Shown one piece after another: positions 6,110 through 11,555 of a stretch of 11,555 nt of DNA. Each line of letters begins with the position of its first letter. The first letter of the stretch is position 1. Under the pieces are notes generated by a model, which worked only from the letters and a program-made list of their open reading frames with translations, was not told the DNA's origin and ran no database searches. The DNA is from a bacterium (GTDB taxonomy: Bacteria > Bdellovibrionota > FAC87 > UBA2466). The stretch lies in contig JALHPX010000052.1 in NCBI GenBank assembly GCA_022842225.1, positions 1 to 11,555 of the forward strand, given 5' to 3'. The position numbers and the translations under genes were made by a program.

Positions 6110-6907
6110 CTAACGGATCCCTTTCACAATTTCGACCAATTGCTTGATTTCTTGCTCTGTCATTGGCATTGGGACCATGACTTTGGGGTAGCCTTTTACG
6201 ATCTTCGCCATCGGGTTCTTGATCGATTCGAGGATGTACGCCTCGTCCACAGTAACTTTGCTGCCGTCTTCGAGTTCTTCCTCGCGCCCAAAGACTCCCT
6301 TGAGCGACGGGCCCACCATGCGTGTGCCGTCTAGAGAGTGGCAAGCCGTGCAGCCCTTGGCGTTGAGCAACGCCATGCTCGCTTCACTAACCGCCGGCTG
6401 CCCTTCGGCTTTTGGCTGCTCGATGCCGATATCACTTTCGGGAACTGCGCCAGATAAAGAGGATTCGCGGGGTTTTACTCGGATCATACCCATCATGTTT
6501 TGGTGACCCGCGCCGCAGTACTCATGACAAACCAAAGGGTAATCACCTGGCTTATCGAAAGTGATCTGCGCGTAGTTCACAGCACCAGGGACGGCCATGA
6601 GATTGACGTTGGTAAACTTGATTTGGAAGCCGTGATTCACGTCGATACTAGAGAGATAGATATCTACTTTGGAACCTACCGGAATTTCTAATTCCGCTGG
6701 CTCGAAGGCCCACATCTTGGCGACGTATTGCACCTCGTACTCGCCGACGCCACGCTGAATGACCTTACCCTTGGTAAAAGGTGTTCTATCGGTGACGCAA
6801 CCGGGGAACCGAATGTTCAACCCGAAAAACGCGTAAACCAAAGCCCCTGCAAAACTAACCATCAAAAGAACGGCGAACCATATCGCCATTTTCTCAGAAC
6901 GATCCAC
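6110..6907 (-). CDS. cbaB: ba3-type cytochrome c oxidase subunit II with fused cytochrome c domain
   Basis: This 265-residue protein has one N-terminal membrane helix (about 7-29), a periplasmic cupredoxin domain and a C-terminal class I-like cytochrome c domain. The CuA ligands are H92 (VNHGF) and C127-x3-C131-x3-H135-x2-M138. The haem c site is C186-T-A-C189-H190, and M244, M247 or M249 could be the distal ligand. It accepts electrons and passes them through CuA to subunit I. Thermus ba3 subunit II has only about 168 residues and no haem c; the extra domain here makes a self-contained electron entry point like that of caa3 enzymes. The start is GTG with AAGGGGG six bases upstream, three bases after the IIa stop. 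Confidence 0.95.
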   Translation of the reverse strand: MDRSEKMAIWFAVLLMVSFAGALVYAFFGLNIRFPGCVTDRTPFTKGKVIQRGVGEYEVQYVAKMWAFEPAELEIPVGSKVDIYLSSIDVNHGFQIKFTNVNLMAVPGAVNYAQITFDKPGDYPLVCHEYCGAGHQNMMGMIRVKPRESSLSGAVPESDIGIEQPKAEGQPAVSEASMALLNAKGCTACHSLDGTRMVGPSLKGVFGREEELEDGSKVTVDEAYILESIKNPMAKIVKGYPKVMVPMPMTEQEIKQLVEIVKGIR

Positions 6908-6910
6908 GCC

Positions 6911-7042
6911 CTACCCCCTTGCAGCCATTAGCGCAAAAATGCTGAACCAAATTCCCGCGTAAACGAGAACCATCGTTACTAAGAAGGCGATTGCGCCGAG
7001 TGGAATAAATTCTCGGCTAGTGGATTGATCCAGTTTGTCCAT
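6911..7042 (-). CDS. cbaD: ba3-type cytochrome c oxidase subunit IIa (single-helix protein)
   Basis: This 43-residue protein, too short for most gene callers, precedes subunit II. It has a polar start (MDKLDQSTSREF), one transmembrane helix (GAIAFLVTMVLVYAGIWFSI) and the ending ALMAARG. Thermus ba3 subunit IIa is a 34-residue single helix that also ends in ARG, and the gene order IIa-II-I is the same there. The helix supplies the missing first helix of subunit II. I chose the ATG at 7040-7042 because GGGAG lies nine bases upstream; an in-frame ATG at 7072 would give 53 residues (MANHHREQSS added) but has no Shine-Dalgarno sequence. The stop is three bases before the subunit II start, consistent with an operon. 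Confidence 0.85.
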   Translation of the reverse strand: MDKLDQSTSREFIPLGAIAFLVTMVLVYAGIWFSIFALMAARG

Positions 7043-7072
7043 CGACGATTGCTCCCGGTGATGATTCGCCAT

Positions 7073-7175
7073 CACGGTTTGCAAGCGCCGTGCCGCAAGT
7101 TTGCGGCTCGTTCTGTTTGGTTTTAAGGATTACAACGGGTCAAAAACTCTCGTGCCGGGACAACCTGTCCCATTT
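7073..7175 (-). promoter_or_regulatory. Leader/promoter region of the oxidase operon with two inverted repeats
   Basis: This gap between rnhB and the oxidase genes contains GGGACA-ACC-TGTCCC (7157-7171) and GCCGCAA-GT-TTGCGGC (7092-7107). TTGACC and TGTAAT, resembling -35 and -10 elements, are present on the minus strand but not at correct mutual spacing, so no promoter is assigned. The palindromes could be operator sites or RNA hairpins. Nothing else is recognised. Confidence 0.35.
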
Positions 7176-7215
7176 AGAGGATCAAACAGGCGTCCAAGAG
7201 AAACTTTTTCGATGG
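7176..7215 (-). repeat. Copy A of rnhB/yraN junction repeat (rnhB 3' end)
   Basis: This covers the last codons of rnhB (HRKSFSWTPV and the TGA) and a few bases beyond. In the alternative frame it reads SIEKVSLGRLFDPL, which matches YraN residues AIEKVSRGRQFEDL at nine of fourteen positions. The counterpart is 3548-3587 in the same orientation. The two copies flank the complete oxidase operon. Confidence 0.75.
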
Positions 7216-7814
7216 AGCGGCGTGCTGCCACGCGCCTGGAGTTGTTCGCGGTGAAATTTACTTCCGTAGCCTTTGTGTTTTGCAAAACCGTAGCCGGGAA
7301 ACTTTGAATCAAAATCCGTCATCATGGAGTCGCGACGGACTTTTGCGATGATCGATGCCGCCCCAATCGAGACGGATTTGAGATCACCCTTTACGTAGCA
7401 CTTTTGCGGCAAGTCACTTTTGATTGGAAACTTGCCATCCACTAACAAAACGCAAGGTTTCACTTTCAAGGCCATGACCGCGCGCTCCATCGCACGTTTG
7501 GCGGCGTGAAAAATATTGATCGTGTCAATTTCTTCGACTTCCGCGATCCCTACTCCCCACGCAACTGCCACTCTCTGAATTTCTTCAGAAAGCAATTCAC
7601 GCTTGCGCGGCTGGATCAATTTGGAATCGGTAATGCCCTGGGGAATTTGCAGAGGATTTAAAATAACGGCAGCGGCGACGACAGGCCCCGCGAGGCACCC
7701 CACGCCGACTTCATCGACACCGCAAAGCACACGATGCCCCAGGCCTATGCACTCCTTTTCTGGATCCCAACACAGACGTGCCCACTCGGATTCCGAATAC
7801 ACGTATGCCCCCAC
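7182..7814 (-). CDS. rnhB: Ribonuclease HII with altered GRG motif
   Basis: This is a 210-residue RNase HII, which nicks DNA 5' of embedded ribonucleotides and degrades RNA in hybrids. The four acidic catalytic residues are present: D34, E35 (VDEVG), D126 (LLVDGKF) and D162 (AKVRRDSMM). The K142-G-D, AASIIAK and YGFAKHKGY blocks also fit. The Gly-Arg-Gly motif that contacts the ribonucleotide reads G37-V38-G39. The GTG at 7814 has no clear Shine-Dalgarno; a second in-frame GTG at 7802 has GGGGG five bases upstream and would give 206 residues. It follows rplS on the same strand after a 60-base gap. Its last codons are duplicated at the start of yraN, 3.6 kb away. Confidence 0.95.
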   Translation of the reverse strand: MGAYVYSESEWARLCWDPEKECIGLGHRVLCGVDEVGVGCLAGPVVAAAVILNPLQIPQGITDSKLIQPRKRELLSEEIQRVAVAWGVGIAEVEEIDTINIFHAAKRAMERAVMALKVKPCVLLVDGKFPIKSDLPQKCYVKGDLKSVSIGAASIIAKVRRDSMMTDFDSKFPGYGFAKHKGYGSKFHREQLQARGSTPLHRKSFSWTPV

Positions 7815-7835
7815 ACGTTGAATAATCTAAGATGC

Positions 7836-7854
7836 AAAAACCCGTAAGAGACGG
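7836..7854 (-). terminator. Weak terminator-like hairpin between rplS and rnhB
   Basis: On the minus strand CCGT-CTCTT-ACGG is followed, after GT-rich bases, by a T5 run (A5 at 7836-7840 on plus). The four-base stem is short, so at most it would attenuate read-through from rplS into rnhB. Confidence 0.25.
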
Positions 7855-7874
7855 TCCCAAAAACGACTTAGGAC

Positions 7875-8363
7875 TTACTTCTTTTCTTTTTTCTTCTTAT
7901 CTTTTTTTGGAGCTGCTTCGACATCGCCCGCTTCTACTGGAATGCTTGCGAGTTCTTCAGCAGTAGGCACGACAGCTGCTGCTTTTGCTCCTACGAGATC
8001 GCCAAACTTCTCTGCTTCTTTCAAGCGAGCTTTCTTACCTTGCAGTGCGCGGAGGTAATACAAGCGAGAACGGCGAACATCGCTCGACGAATCAACTTGG
8101 ATTCGGTCGACAGCAGGAGAGTTGATGGGGAATACCCGCTCAACGCCCACGCCTTCAGAAATCTTGCGGACAGTGAACATCGCTCCTGCGCCCTTACCGG
8201 ACTTTGGAGTCTTGGAAATCACGACGCCTTTGAAAGCTTGGAGACGCTCTTTGTCGCCTTCTTTCAAACGGACATACACGCTGACCTTGTCGCCAACGGC
8301 AAATTTAGGATGCTTGGATCCCTTTAATTCGTTTTCGATTTTCTCGAGAATGGCTTCTTTCAT
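7875..8363 (-). CDS. rplS: 50S ribosomal protein L19 with C-terminal extension
   Basis: The first ~119 residues are L19: KFAVGDKVSVYVRLKEGDKERLQAFKGVVI, FTVRKISEGVGVERVFPINSP and the basic VRRSRLYYLRALQGKKARLKE end. L19 sits at the 30S-50S interface. Bacterial L19 is usually about 115 residues; this one has 162 because of a tail of about 43 residues that is Ala/Glu-rich and ends in KKDKKKKEKK. There is also a small glycine/lysine insertion (KSGKGAG) before FTVRKIS. The ATG is preceded by AAAAGGA about ten bases upstream. It is the first gene of a minus-strand run (rplS, rnhB); the rpsP-rimM-trmD genes that commonly precede rplS are not here, because purM diverges directly upstream. Confidence 0.96.
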   Translation of the reverse strand: MKEAILEKIENELKGSKHPKFAVGDKVSVYVRLKEGDKERLQAFKGVVISKTPKSGKGAGAMFTVRKISEGVGVERVFPINSPAVDRIQVDSSSDVRRSRLYYLRALQGKKARLKEAEKFGDLVGAKAAAVVPTAEELASIPVEAGDVEAAPKKDKKKKEKK

Positions 8364-8390
8364 ATGGAAAAATCCTTTTGTAACCGCAGA

Positions 8391-8420
8391 AATTTAGGGG
8401 TTAGGGGGCAAACTCGTCAA
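8391..8420 (-). promoter_or_regulatory. Candidate sigma70-type promoter for rplS
   Basis: On the minus strand TTGACG (8420-8415, five of six consensus) is followed after 18 bases by TAAATT (8396-8391, four of six). This would start transcription about 20 bases before the rplS ATG, leaving room for the AAAAGGA ribosome-binding site. Confidence 0.5.
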
Positions 8421-8467
8421 GCAAAACTTAAAAAATTCGCTCACCTAGCCACGACGGGCTCGGTTCG

Positions 8468-8476
8468 TGGTATGCT
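8468..8476 (+). promoter_or_regulatory. Candidate extended -10 promoter for purM
   Basis: TGGTATGCT is an extended -10 (TGN then TATGCT, four of six). Its predicted start point near 8483 lies 16 bases before the chosen TTG and upstream of the GGAGGAG site, and excludes the ATG at 8472 as a translation start. No convincing -35 is seen. Confidence 0.4.
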
Positions 8477-8498
8477 GCGCCTCTTTTTCGGAGGAGCT

Positions 8499-9548
8499 TT
8501 GGAACAAGACCAAACAATCACGTATCAAAAAGCCGGTGTCGATCCAGGGAAAGCTGCCAAAATCCTTTCGGAATTTGGCCAGTTCGTAAAAACGCGTCCC
8601 CGCGATCCATTGCTCGATTCGGCCATCGGCCCCTACGCCTCTAGTTACCTCTTAGGACCCAAATTGAAAAGCTATGAGGACCCGGTCCTCGTGAGCTGCT
8701 GCGATGGCGTGGGCACGAAGGCGAAGTTAGCCCTCGATTGGGGAGATATCTCGGGTCTCGGCCAGGATTTGGTGGCCATGAACGTCAATGACCTGATTTG
8801 CGTCGGCGCCGACCCGATTTTGTTTTTGGACTATTTTGCCTGCGGAAAACTCGAGCGCGAGCAGCTGATGTCGATTCTCAAGGGAATCCAGTTAGCCTGC
8901 GAAGCCTGCGGCAGCTCCCTTGCCGGGGGCGAAACGGCCGAAATGCCGGGAGTCTATTCGAACGACGATTTCGATCTCGCGGGGTTTGCCATTGGACTCG
9001 CCGAACGCGCGGATTGCCTGGGACCTGCCAAGGTAAAAGCAGGCGATACGATTTTGGCCATCGCCTCCTCTGGGGTGCACTCCAATGGCTATTCGCTCGT
9101 ACGCAAAGTCGTCGAGAAATCAGGTATTCGGCCCGATGATCGCACCCCGTTTGATTCGGGTGTGACGTGGCGAGAGGCACTGCTCAAGCCAACGCATTTA
9201 TACGTCGAGCCTTTGAAGTCTTTGAAAAAATACCTGCACGCACTCGCGCATATTACCGGCGGCGGATTATTCGAAAATCTCCCGCGCGTATTGCCCAAAG
9301 GCGTTGCCGCACACATCGATCGGAAGAGCTGGAAGTTCCCTCCGCTATTTGAGTGGCTGCAAAAACAAGCCGGCCTTTCGGACAAGGAAATGTGGGACAC
9401 CTTTAACTGTGGCGTCGGCATGATTGCGATTTGCCCCGCGGAAAACGCCAGCAAAATCGAATCTACCGTCGAATCGCACGGAATTTCGGTGTGGAAGATT
9501 GGCGAAATCAAAGCCAATTCCGGAGCGGATTGCATTGTCATCGAGTAG
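8499..9548 (+). CDS. purM: Phosphoribosylformylglycinamidine cyclo-ligase (AIR synthetase)
   Basis: PurM converts FGAM to AIR with ATP in purine synthesis. Family blocks are present (numbered from TTG): YQKAGVD near the start, DGVGTK at 69-74, GGETAEMPG at 143-151, SSGVHSNGYSLVR at 190-202, TGGGLFENLPRVLP at 254-266... and FNCGVGM at 302-308. The open frame extends back to 8364, but the extra 45 residues (MEKSFCNRRN onward) have no counterpart in PurM. The TTG at 8499 has GGAGGAG just upstream, though spacing is short, and gives 349 residues with eight residues before YQKAGVD, exactly as in E. coli PurM (345). ATG 8472 (358 residues) is the alternative. It overlaps purN by 14 bases. Confidence 0.95.
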   Translation: MEQDQTITYQKAGVDPGKAAKILSEFGQFVKTRPRDPLLDSAIGPYASSYLLGPKLKSYEDPVLVSCCDGVGTKAKLALDWGDISGLGQDLVAMNVNDLICVGADPILFLDYFACGKLEREQLMSILKGIQLACEACGSSLAGGETAEMPGVYSNDDFDLAGFAIGLAERADCLGPAKVKAGDTILAIASSGVHSNGYSLVRKVVEKSGIRPDDRTPFDSGVTWREALLKPTHLYVEPLKSLKKYLHALAHITGGGLFENLPRVLPKGVAAHIDRKSWKFPPLFEWLQKQAGLSDKEMWDTFNCGVGMIAICPAENASKIESTVESHGISVWKIGEIKANSGADCIVIE

Positions 9549-10116
9549 CGAGAAACGCATTTTAGTTCTCGCCTCGGGCAGAGGATCGAACTTTGGCGCG
9601 TTGGCCCAAGCGATTGCCGACGGAACGCTCAAGGGCTGCCGTATCACCGGGCTGCTTTGTAATAAAAAAGACGCCCCGGCACTCGCCGTCGCCGCTCACT
9701 GGAAAATTCCCGCAACCGTTGTCGAATCGCGTGGCCGTCTGCGCACCGAATACGAAACGCAATTACTCAGTGAAATGAAGAAGCATCGCCCCGACCTAAT
9801 CTGCCTGGCGGGCTATATGCGGCTTTTGGGGCCCGAAGTGATTACGGAATTTGAAGGCCGGATGGTGAATATTCACCCGTCGCTGCTGCCTAAATTTGCA
9901 GGACTACACCCGCAGCGGCAGGCACTGGATGCCGGGGCGAAAGAAAGCGGTTGTACGGTTCACTGGGTAACTCAGGAGATGGATGCGGGCCCGATTATCG
10001 ACCAGGAGCGAGTGCCTGTCTTGCCCGGCGATACGGTGGAGAGTCTCTCCGACCGCATTCTGGAAGCCGAACACCGGACTTACGTCCGAGCGGTCGGCAA
10101 AATCATTTCGAAGTAG
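9535..10116 (+). CDS. purN: Phosphoribosylglycinamide formyltransferase (GAR transformylase)
   Basis: PurN transfers a formyl group from 10-formyl-THF to GAR, an earlier step of the pathway than PurM. Numbered from the TTG, the phosphate-binding loop is ASGRGSN (13-19), and the catalytic triad is N112, H114 (VNIHPSLLPKFAG) and D150 (EMDAGPII). The protein has 193 residues, normal for the family. The TTG at 9535-9537 was chosen because GGAG lies nine bases upstream inside purM and only a few residues precede the first beta strand (KRILVLASG); the frame upstream of it is the wrong frame of purM. The overlap with purM implies translational coupling. Its stop is three bases from the stop of the convergent small gene, with no evident terminator. 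Confidence 0.95.
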   Translation: MSSSSEKRILVLASGRGSNFGALAQAIADGTLKGCRITGLLCNKKDAPALAVAAHWKIPATVVESRGRLRTEYETQLLSEMKKHRPDLICLAGYMRLLGPEVITEFEGRMVNIHPSLLPKFAGLHPQRQALDAGAKESGCTVHWVTQEMDAGPIIDQERVPVLPGDTVESLSDRILEAEHRTYVRAVGKIISK

Positions 10117-10119
10117 AAA

Positions 10120-10308
10120 TCAGCCAAACAGAAAATAGAGCATCGAAGCCAAGAGCAAGGCCTTGGTCGACCAGAACACGCAGACGGCCCAAAAAGGCGC
10201 GGTATTCTCAGCACTTGGCCAAAGACTTTCACGCGTAATGGGGCCCAATGCGTCTTCACCGCCTGGGATTAAAATCAAATTCGGGGTTTTGGGACCTTTG
10301 TCTTTCAT
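10120..10308 (-). CDS. Small membrane protein, unknown function
   Basis: This is a predicted 62-residue protein with a polar N-terminal half (MKDKGPKTPNLILIPGGEDAL) and one hydrophobic helix covering FWAVCVFWSTKALLLASMLYFLF to the end. I do not recognise it. The ATG at 10308 is used; a GTG at 10326 would add six residues. Neither start has a good Shine-Dalgarno sequence. It lies 48 bases after the HadB-like gene on the same strand and ends three bases from purN, so it fills its space exactly, which supports it as a real gene. A function tied to the dehydratase pair is only a guess. Confidence 0.55.
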   Translation of the reverse strand: MKDKGPKTPNLILIPGGEDALGPITRESLWPSAENTAPFWAVCVFWSTKALLLASMLYFLFG

Positions 10309-10356
10309 AGGCCGCCCATATAACACAGCGCGGCAATGCAGTTCCAGTCCCTGGAT

Positions 10357-10761
10357 TTAGTGGGCTTGGAGGCGGACTTCGGCCTCGCCATCGGAAGTCA
10401 CTTCCCCGTTTTGGTTGCGAGTCAGCAAAGCGACGAGGAACACTCCGTCCTCTTTCACTTTTCGGATAACGCCTTCGCAATTGAGCTCGTCACCGGGGTA
10501 GGTAACTTTGCGAAAACGGGTTTTCAAACGCCCCACCTGATAGCGGTCTGGCGGAAAATTCAATTGCAGGTGATCGGCCTGAAAGGCCATCGAGAGCATG
10601 CCGTGCACAATCACCGAAGGAAAGCCGGCTTCCTTGGCGAACGATTCATCCAGGTGGATGGGATTATTGTCACCCGAGGCACTAGCGTAGTGTTTGAGCT
10701 GCTCGCGAGTGATGGGCTCTTTCTTCAAGGGCTCTAATGCCTGTCCTACCGTCCAAGCCAT
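10357..10761 (-). CDS. MaoC-like dehydratase, HadB-type (catalytic partner)
   Basis: This 134-residue hot-dog fold protein has the hydratase 2 motif: S29-G30-D31-N32-N33-P34-I35-H36-L37-D38, where D31 and H36 are the catalytic pair of R-specific enoyl-CoA/3-hydroxyacyl-ACP dehydratases. FPSVIVHGML follows as in the family. The start is ATG at 10761, overlapping the upstream TAA as TAATG, with GGAGGAG seven bases upstream; the longer open frame only adds sequence from the upstream gene in another frame. The strict coupling to the HadA-like gene suggests a heterodimer like mycobacterial HadAB, acting on 3-hydroxyacyl thioesters in fatty-acid synthesis or breakdown. The substrate cannot be decided from sequence. 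Confidence 0.88.
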   Translation of the reverse strand: MAWTVGQALEPLKKEPITREQLKHYASASGDNNPIHLDESFAKEAGFPSVIVHGMLSMAFQADHLQLNFPPDRYQVGRLKTRFRKVTYPGDELNCEGVIRKVKEDGVFLVALLTRNQNGEVTSDGEAEVRLQAH

Positions 10762-11156
10762 TACTCTGCTCCTCCGGCATCCTGGCGCACCACAAAGGCA
10801 GAATAAGCGCGCAGCGCTAACGTGCTGCCGCAATGGACTTCGGTTTCTAAAGTGACAAAGAGTAAACCCCGTCGCTCGCGGTAATCGGAGATGCGGGTCG
10901 CGATAGAAGGCTCGTCGCCCTCGCGCAGCGGAGCAAAATATTCGTACTCTTGTTCGGTGTGCAGAAGTTGGTGCATGTCGATGTCTAAGCGATCCAACCA
11001 GCGAAATTCAGTCGTACGAAAAATCGTAGGGAATGTGAGCGGGGTGTTTTGAAATTGCGTGGAGCGAGTGGCTCCCGCAAACTCCCGAATATGATCCGAA
11101 GTGATCGGACCGAAATCCATTCGGATCACTTCATCCTGTACCGCACTCAAAGACAT
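10761..11156 (-). CDS. MaoC N-terminal-type (HadA/FAS1-like) dehydratase subunit
   Basis: This 131-residue protein matches the MaoC_dehydrat_N/HadA family: an early PITSDHIREFAGAT segment, then LLHTEQEYEYFAPLREGDEP and a strand pattern ending in FVTLETEVHCG. It lacks the D-x4-H catalytic motif, as expected for the non-catalytic half of HadAB-type dehydratases that holds the acyl chain. The ATG at 11156 has AGGAAGG eight bases upstream; the frame continues 64 residues further but runs through the intergenic region and across the divergent gene. Its stop overlaps the start of the HadB-like gene by one base. TATAAA (11178-11173, minus strand) could be its -10 element. Confidence 0.85.
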   Translation of the reverse strand: MSLSAVQDEVIRMDFGPITSDHIREFAGATRSTQFQNTPLTFPTIFRTTEFRWLDRLDIDMHQLLHTEQEYEYFAPLREGDEPSIATRISDYRERRGLLFVTLETEVHCGSTLALRAYSAFVVRQDAGGAE

Positions 11157-11253
11157 CTCCCTTGCCTTCCTATTTATATGGCCAGCTACCGATATTCGAC
11201 CGATTCGGGTAACATCGGGGTCGATAGGATATCCGAAATCGAAGGAAACACCA
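11157..11253. promoter_or_regulatory. Divergent intergenic region with nested inverted repeats
   Basis: This separates the HadA-like gene from the divergent membrane-protein gene. It contains GATATTCGACC (11191-11201) facing GGTCGA (11219-11224) and ATATC (11229-11233), CGATTCGG (11201-11208) facing CCGAAATCG (11233-11241), and the perfect palindrome GGATATCC (11227-11234). TATAAA on the minus strand (11178-11173) is a possible -10 for the HadA-like gene; no matching -35 was found. The repeats may be binding sites for a regulator of both genes. Confidence 0.35.
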
Positions 11254-11555
11254 ATGGCCGCCATTCGAGCCTTTTTTAGTCGCCTGCTATTTGCGGCGTA
11301 CGTTGTGGGCTTCACCAGTTTGCCTCTGGCACTTTTACTGGGAACCACGGGCGCTATCGCCGGAGCGATTGCCGCCTTAGTGTTTCTATTGGCGCTGAGG
11401 TATCACGGTACTCGACGGATTGCCAAGCTGCTCAAGGTAGATTTACTCACCGTGGCGCAGGGACCTTACTGGCCCGGCCTAGTGCAGGAGTACTGTCGCC
11501 GATTGGGAATTCGCGTCCCGCCAGTGGGAGTGGTGCAGTCGGATTCGGTCAACGT
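11254..11555 (+). CDS. Membrane protein, possible M48-type peptidase, 5' part only
   Basis: The first 100 codons are in the window; the gene runs off the end. The ATG has GAAGGA seven bases upstream. The N-terminus has two hydrophobic helices (about 11-29 and 33-48) with a short turn, followed by a soluble part. The segment LVQEYCRRLGIRVPPVGVVQSDSVN resembles the stretch before the HExxH motif in HtpX-like M48 metalloproteases, where a similar sequence precedes an N-A-F block, and HtpX also begins with two helices. The zinc motif would lie beyond the window, so this is a resemblance only. It diverges from the HadA-like gene. Confidence 0.55.
   Translation, partial: MAAIRAFFSRLLFAAYVVGFTSLPLALLLGTTGAIAGAIAALVFLLALRYHGTRRIAKLLKVDLLTVAQGPYWPGLVQEYCRRLGIRVPPVGVVQSDSVN

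Noticed and set aside
3588..7175. Oxidase block as a mobile element
   Set aside because: No transposase, integrase, terminal inverted repeats or tRNA target were found. The flanking repeat is explained by the rnhB/yraN overlap, so only an insertion of unknown mechanism is proposed.
7130..7312. Minus-strand open frame with a YraN-like segment near the rnhB end
   Set aside because: Only about 14 residues resemble YraN and the rest is unrelated. I treat it as a remnant of the rnhB/yraN overlap, not as a gene.
8364..8498. 45-residue N-terminal extension of PurM
   Set aside because: It has no counterpart in PurM, crosses the rplS promoter region and lacks a ribosome-binding site, while TTG 8499 has one and gives the family length.
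1..11555. Search for tRNA, rRNA, CRISPR arrays, tandem repeats and riboswitches
   Set aside because: Reading both strands showed no cloverleaf-like sequence, spaced direct repeats or known riboswitch core. A covariance-model search could not be run here.

Overview
The window carries ordinary chromosomal genes of a Gram-negative, aerobically respiring bacterium with middling GC. Lipobox and signal-peptide proteins, a Sco-type copper chaperone and a B-type haem-copper oxidase support this. The neighbourhood (rplS, rnhB, yraN, rsmI, a single-domain STAS protein, an HNH protein and small exported proteins) resembles Bdellovibrionota/deltaproteobacteria-like genomes, but this placement is an inference and was not tested. 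I see no phage, transposase, CRISPR or toxin-antitoxin genes.

Layout. (1) 20-346 (+) is a thioredoxin with an unusual CPPC active site. (2) 347-2726 (-) is a run of genes reading rsmI, a strong hairpin, a small exported protein, an HNH nuclease-like protein and a lipoprotein; the last two are joined by an ATGA overlap. (3) rsmI and a STAS-domain gene (2749-3186, +) diverge from a 22-bp gap in which overlapping -10-like elements suggest leaderless transcripts both ways. (4) yraN (3211-3615, -). (5) 3707-7042 (-) is a complete ba3-type cytochrome oxidase operon: subunit IIa, subunit II with fused cytochrome c, subunit I and a Sco-like copper chaperone, closed by an intrinsic terminator. (6) rnhB and rplS (7182-8363, -). 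(7) purM-purN (8499-10116, +), both apparently starting at TTG. (8) a HadA/HadB-like dehydratase pair plus a 62-residue membrane protein (10120-11156, -). (9) the start of a membrane protein, possibly an M48 peptidase, cut by the window edge (11254-11555, +).

How they work together. The oxidase genes form one functional unit: subunit II takes electrons through haem c and CuA, subunit I reduces oxygen, IIa is the small helix, and the Sco protein probably assembles CuA. PurN and PurM act in purine synthesis (GAR formylation and AIR synthesis). The two MaoC-fold proteins should form one heterodimeric dehydratase.

The most interesting observation is structural. The oxidase operon sits between rnhB and yraN, genes often adjacent in bacteria. 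A roughly 40-bp sequence encoding both the RnhB tail and the YraN head in overlapping frames is present at both edges of the oxidase block, as if the block was inserted at an rnhB/yraN overlap that was then duplicated. I did not find a clearly undescribed system; the remaining findings are atypical residues, regulatory structures and unrecognised small proteins. No stretch longer than 300 bases lacks a gene.
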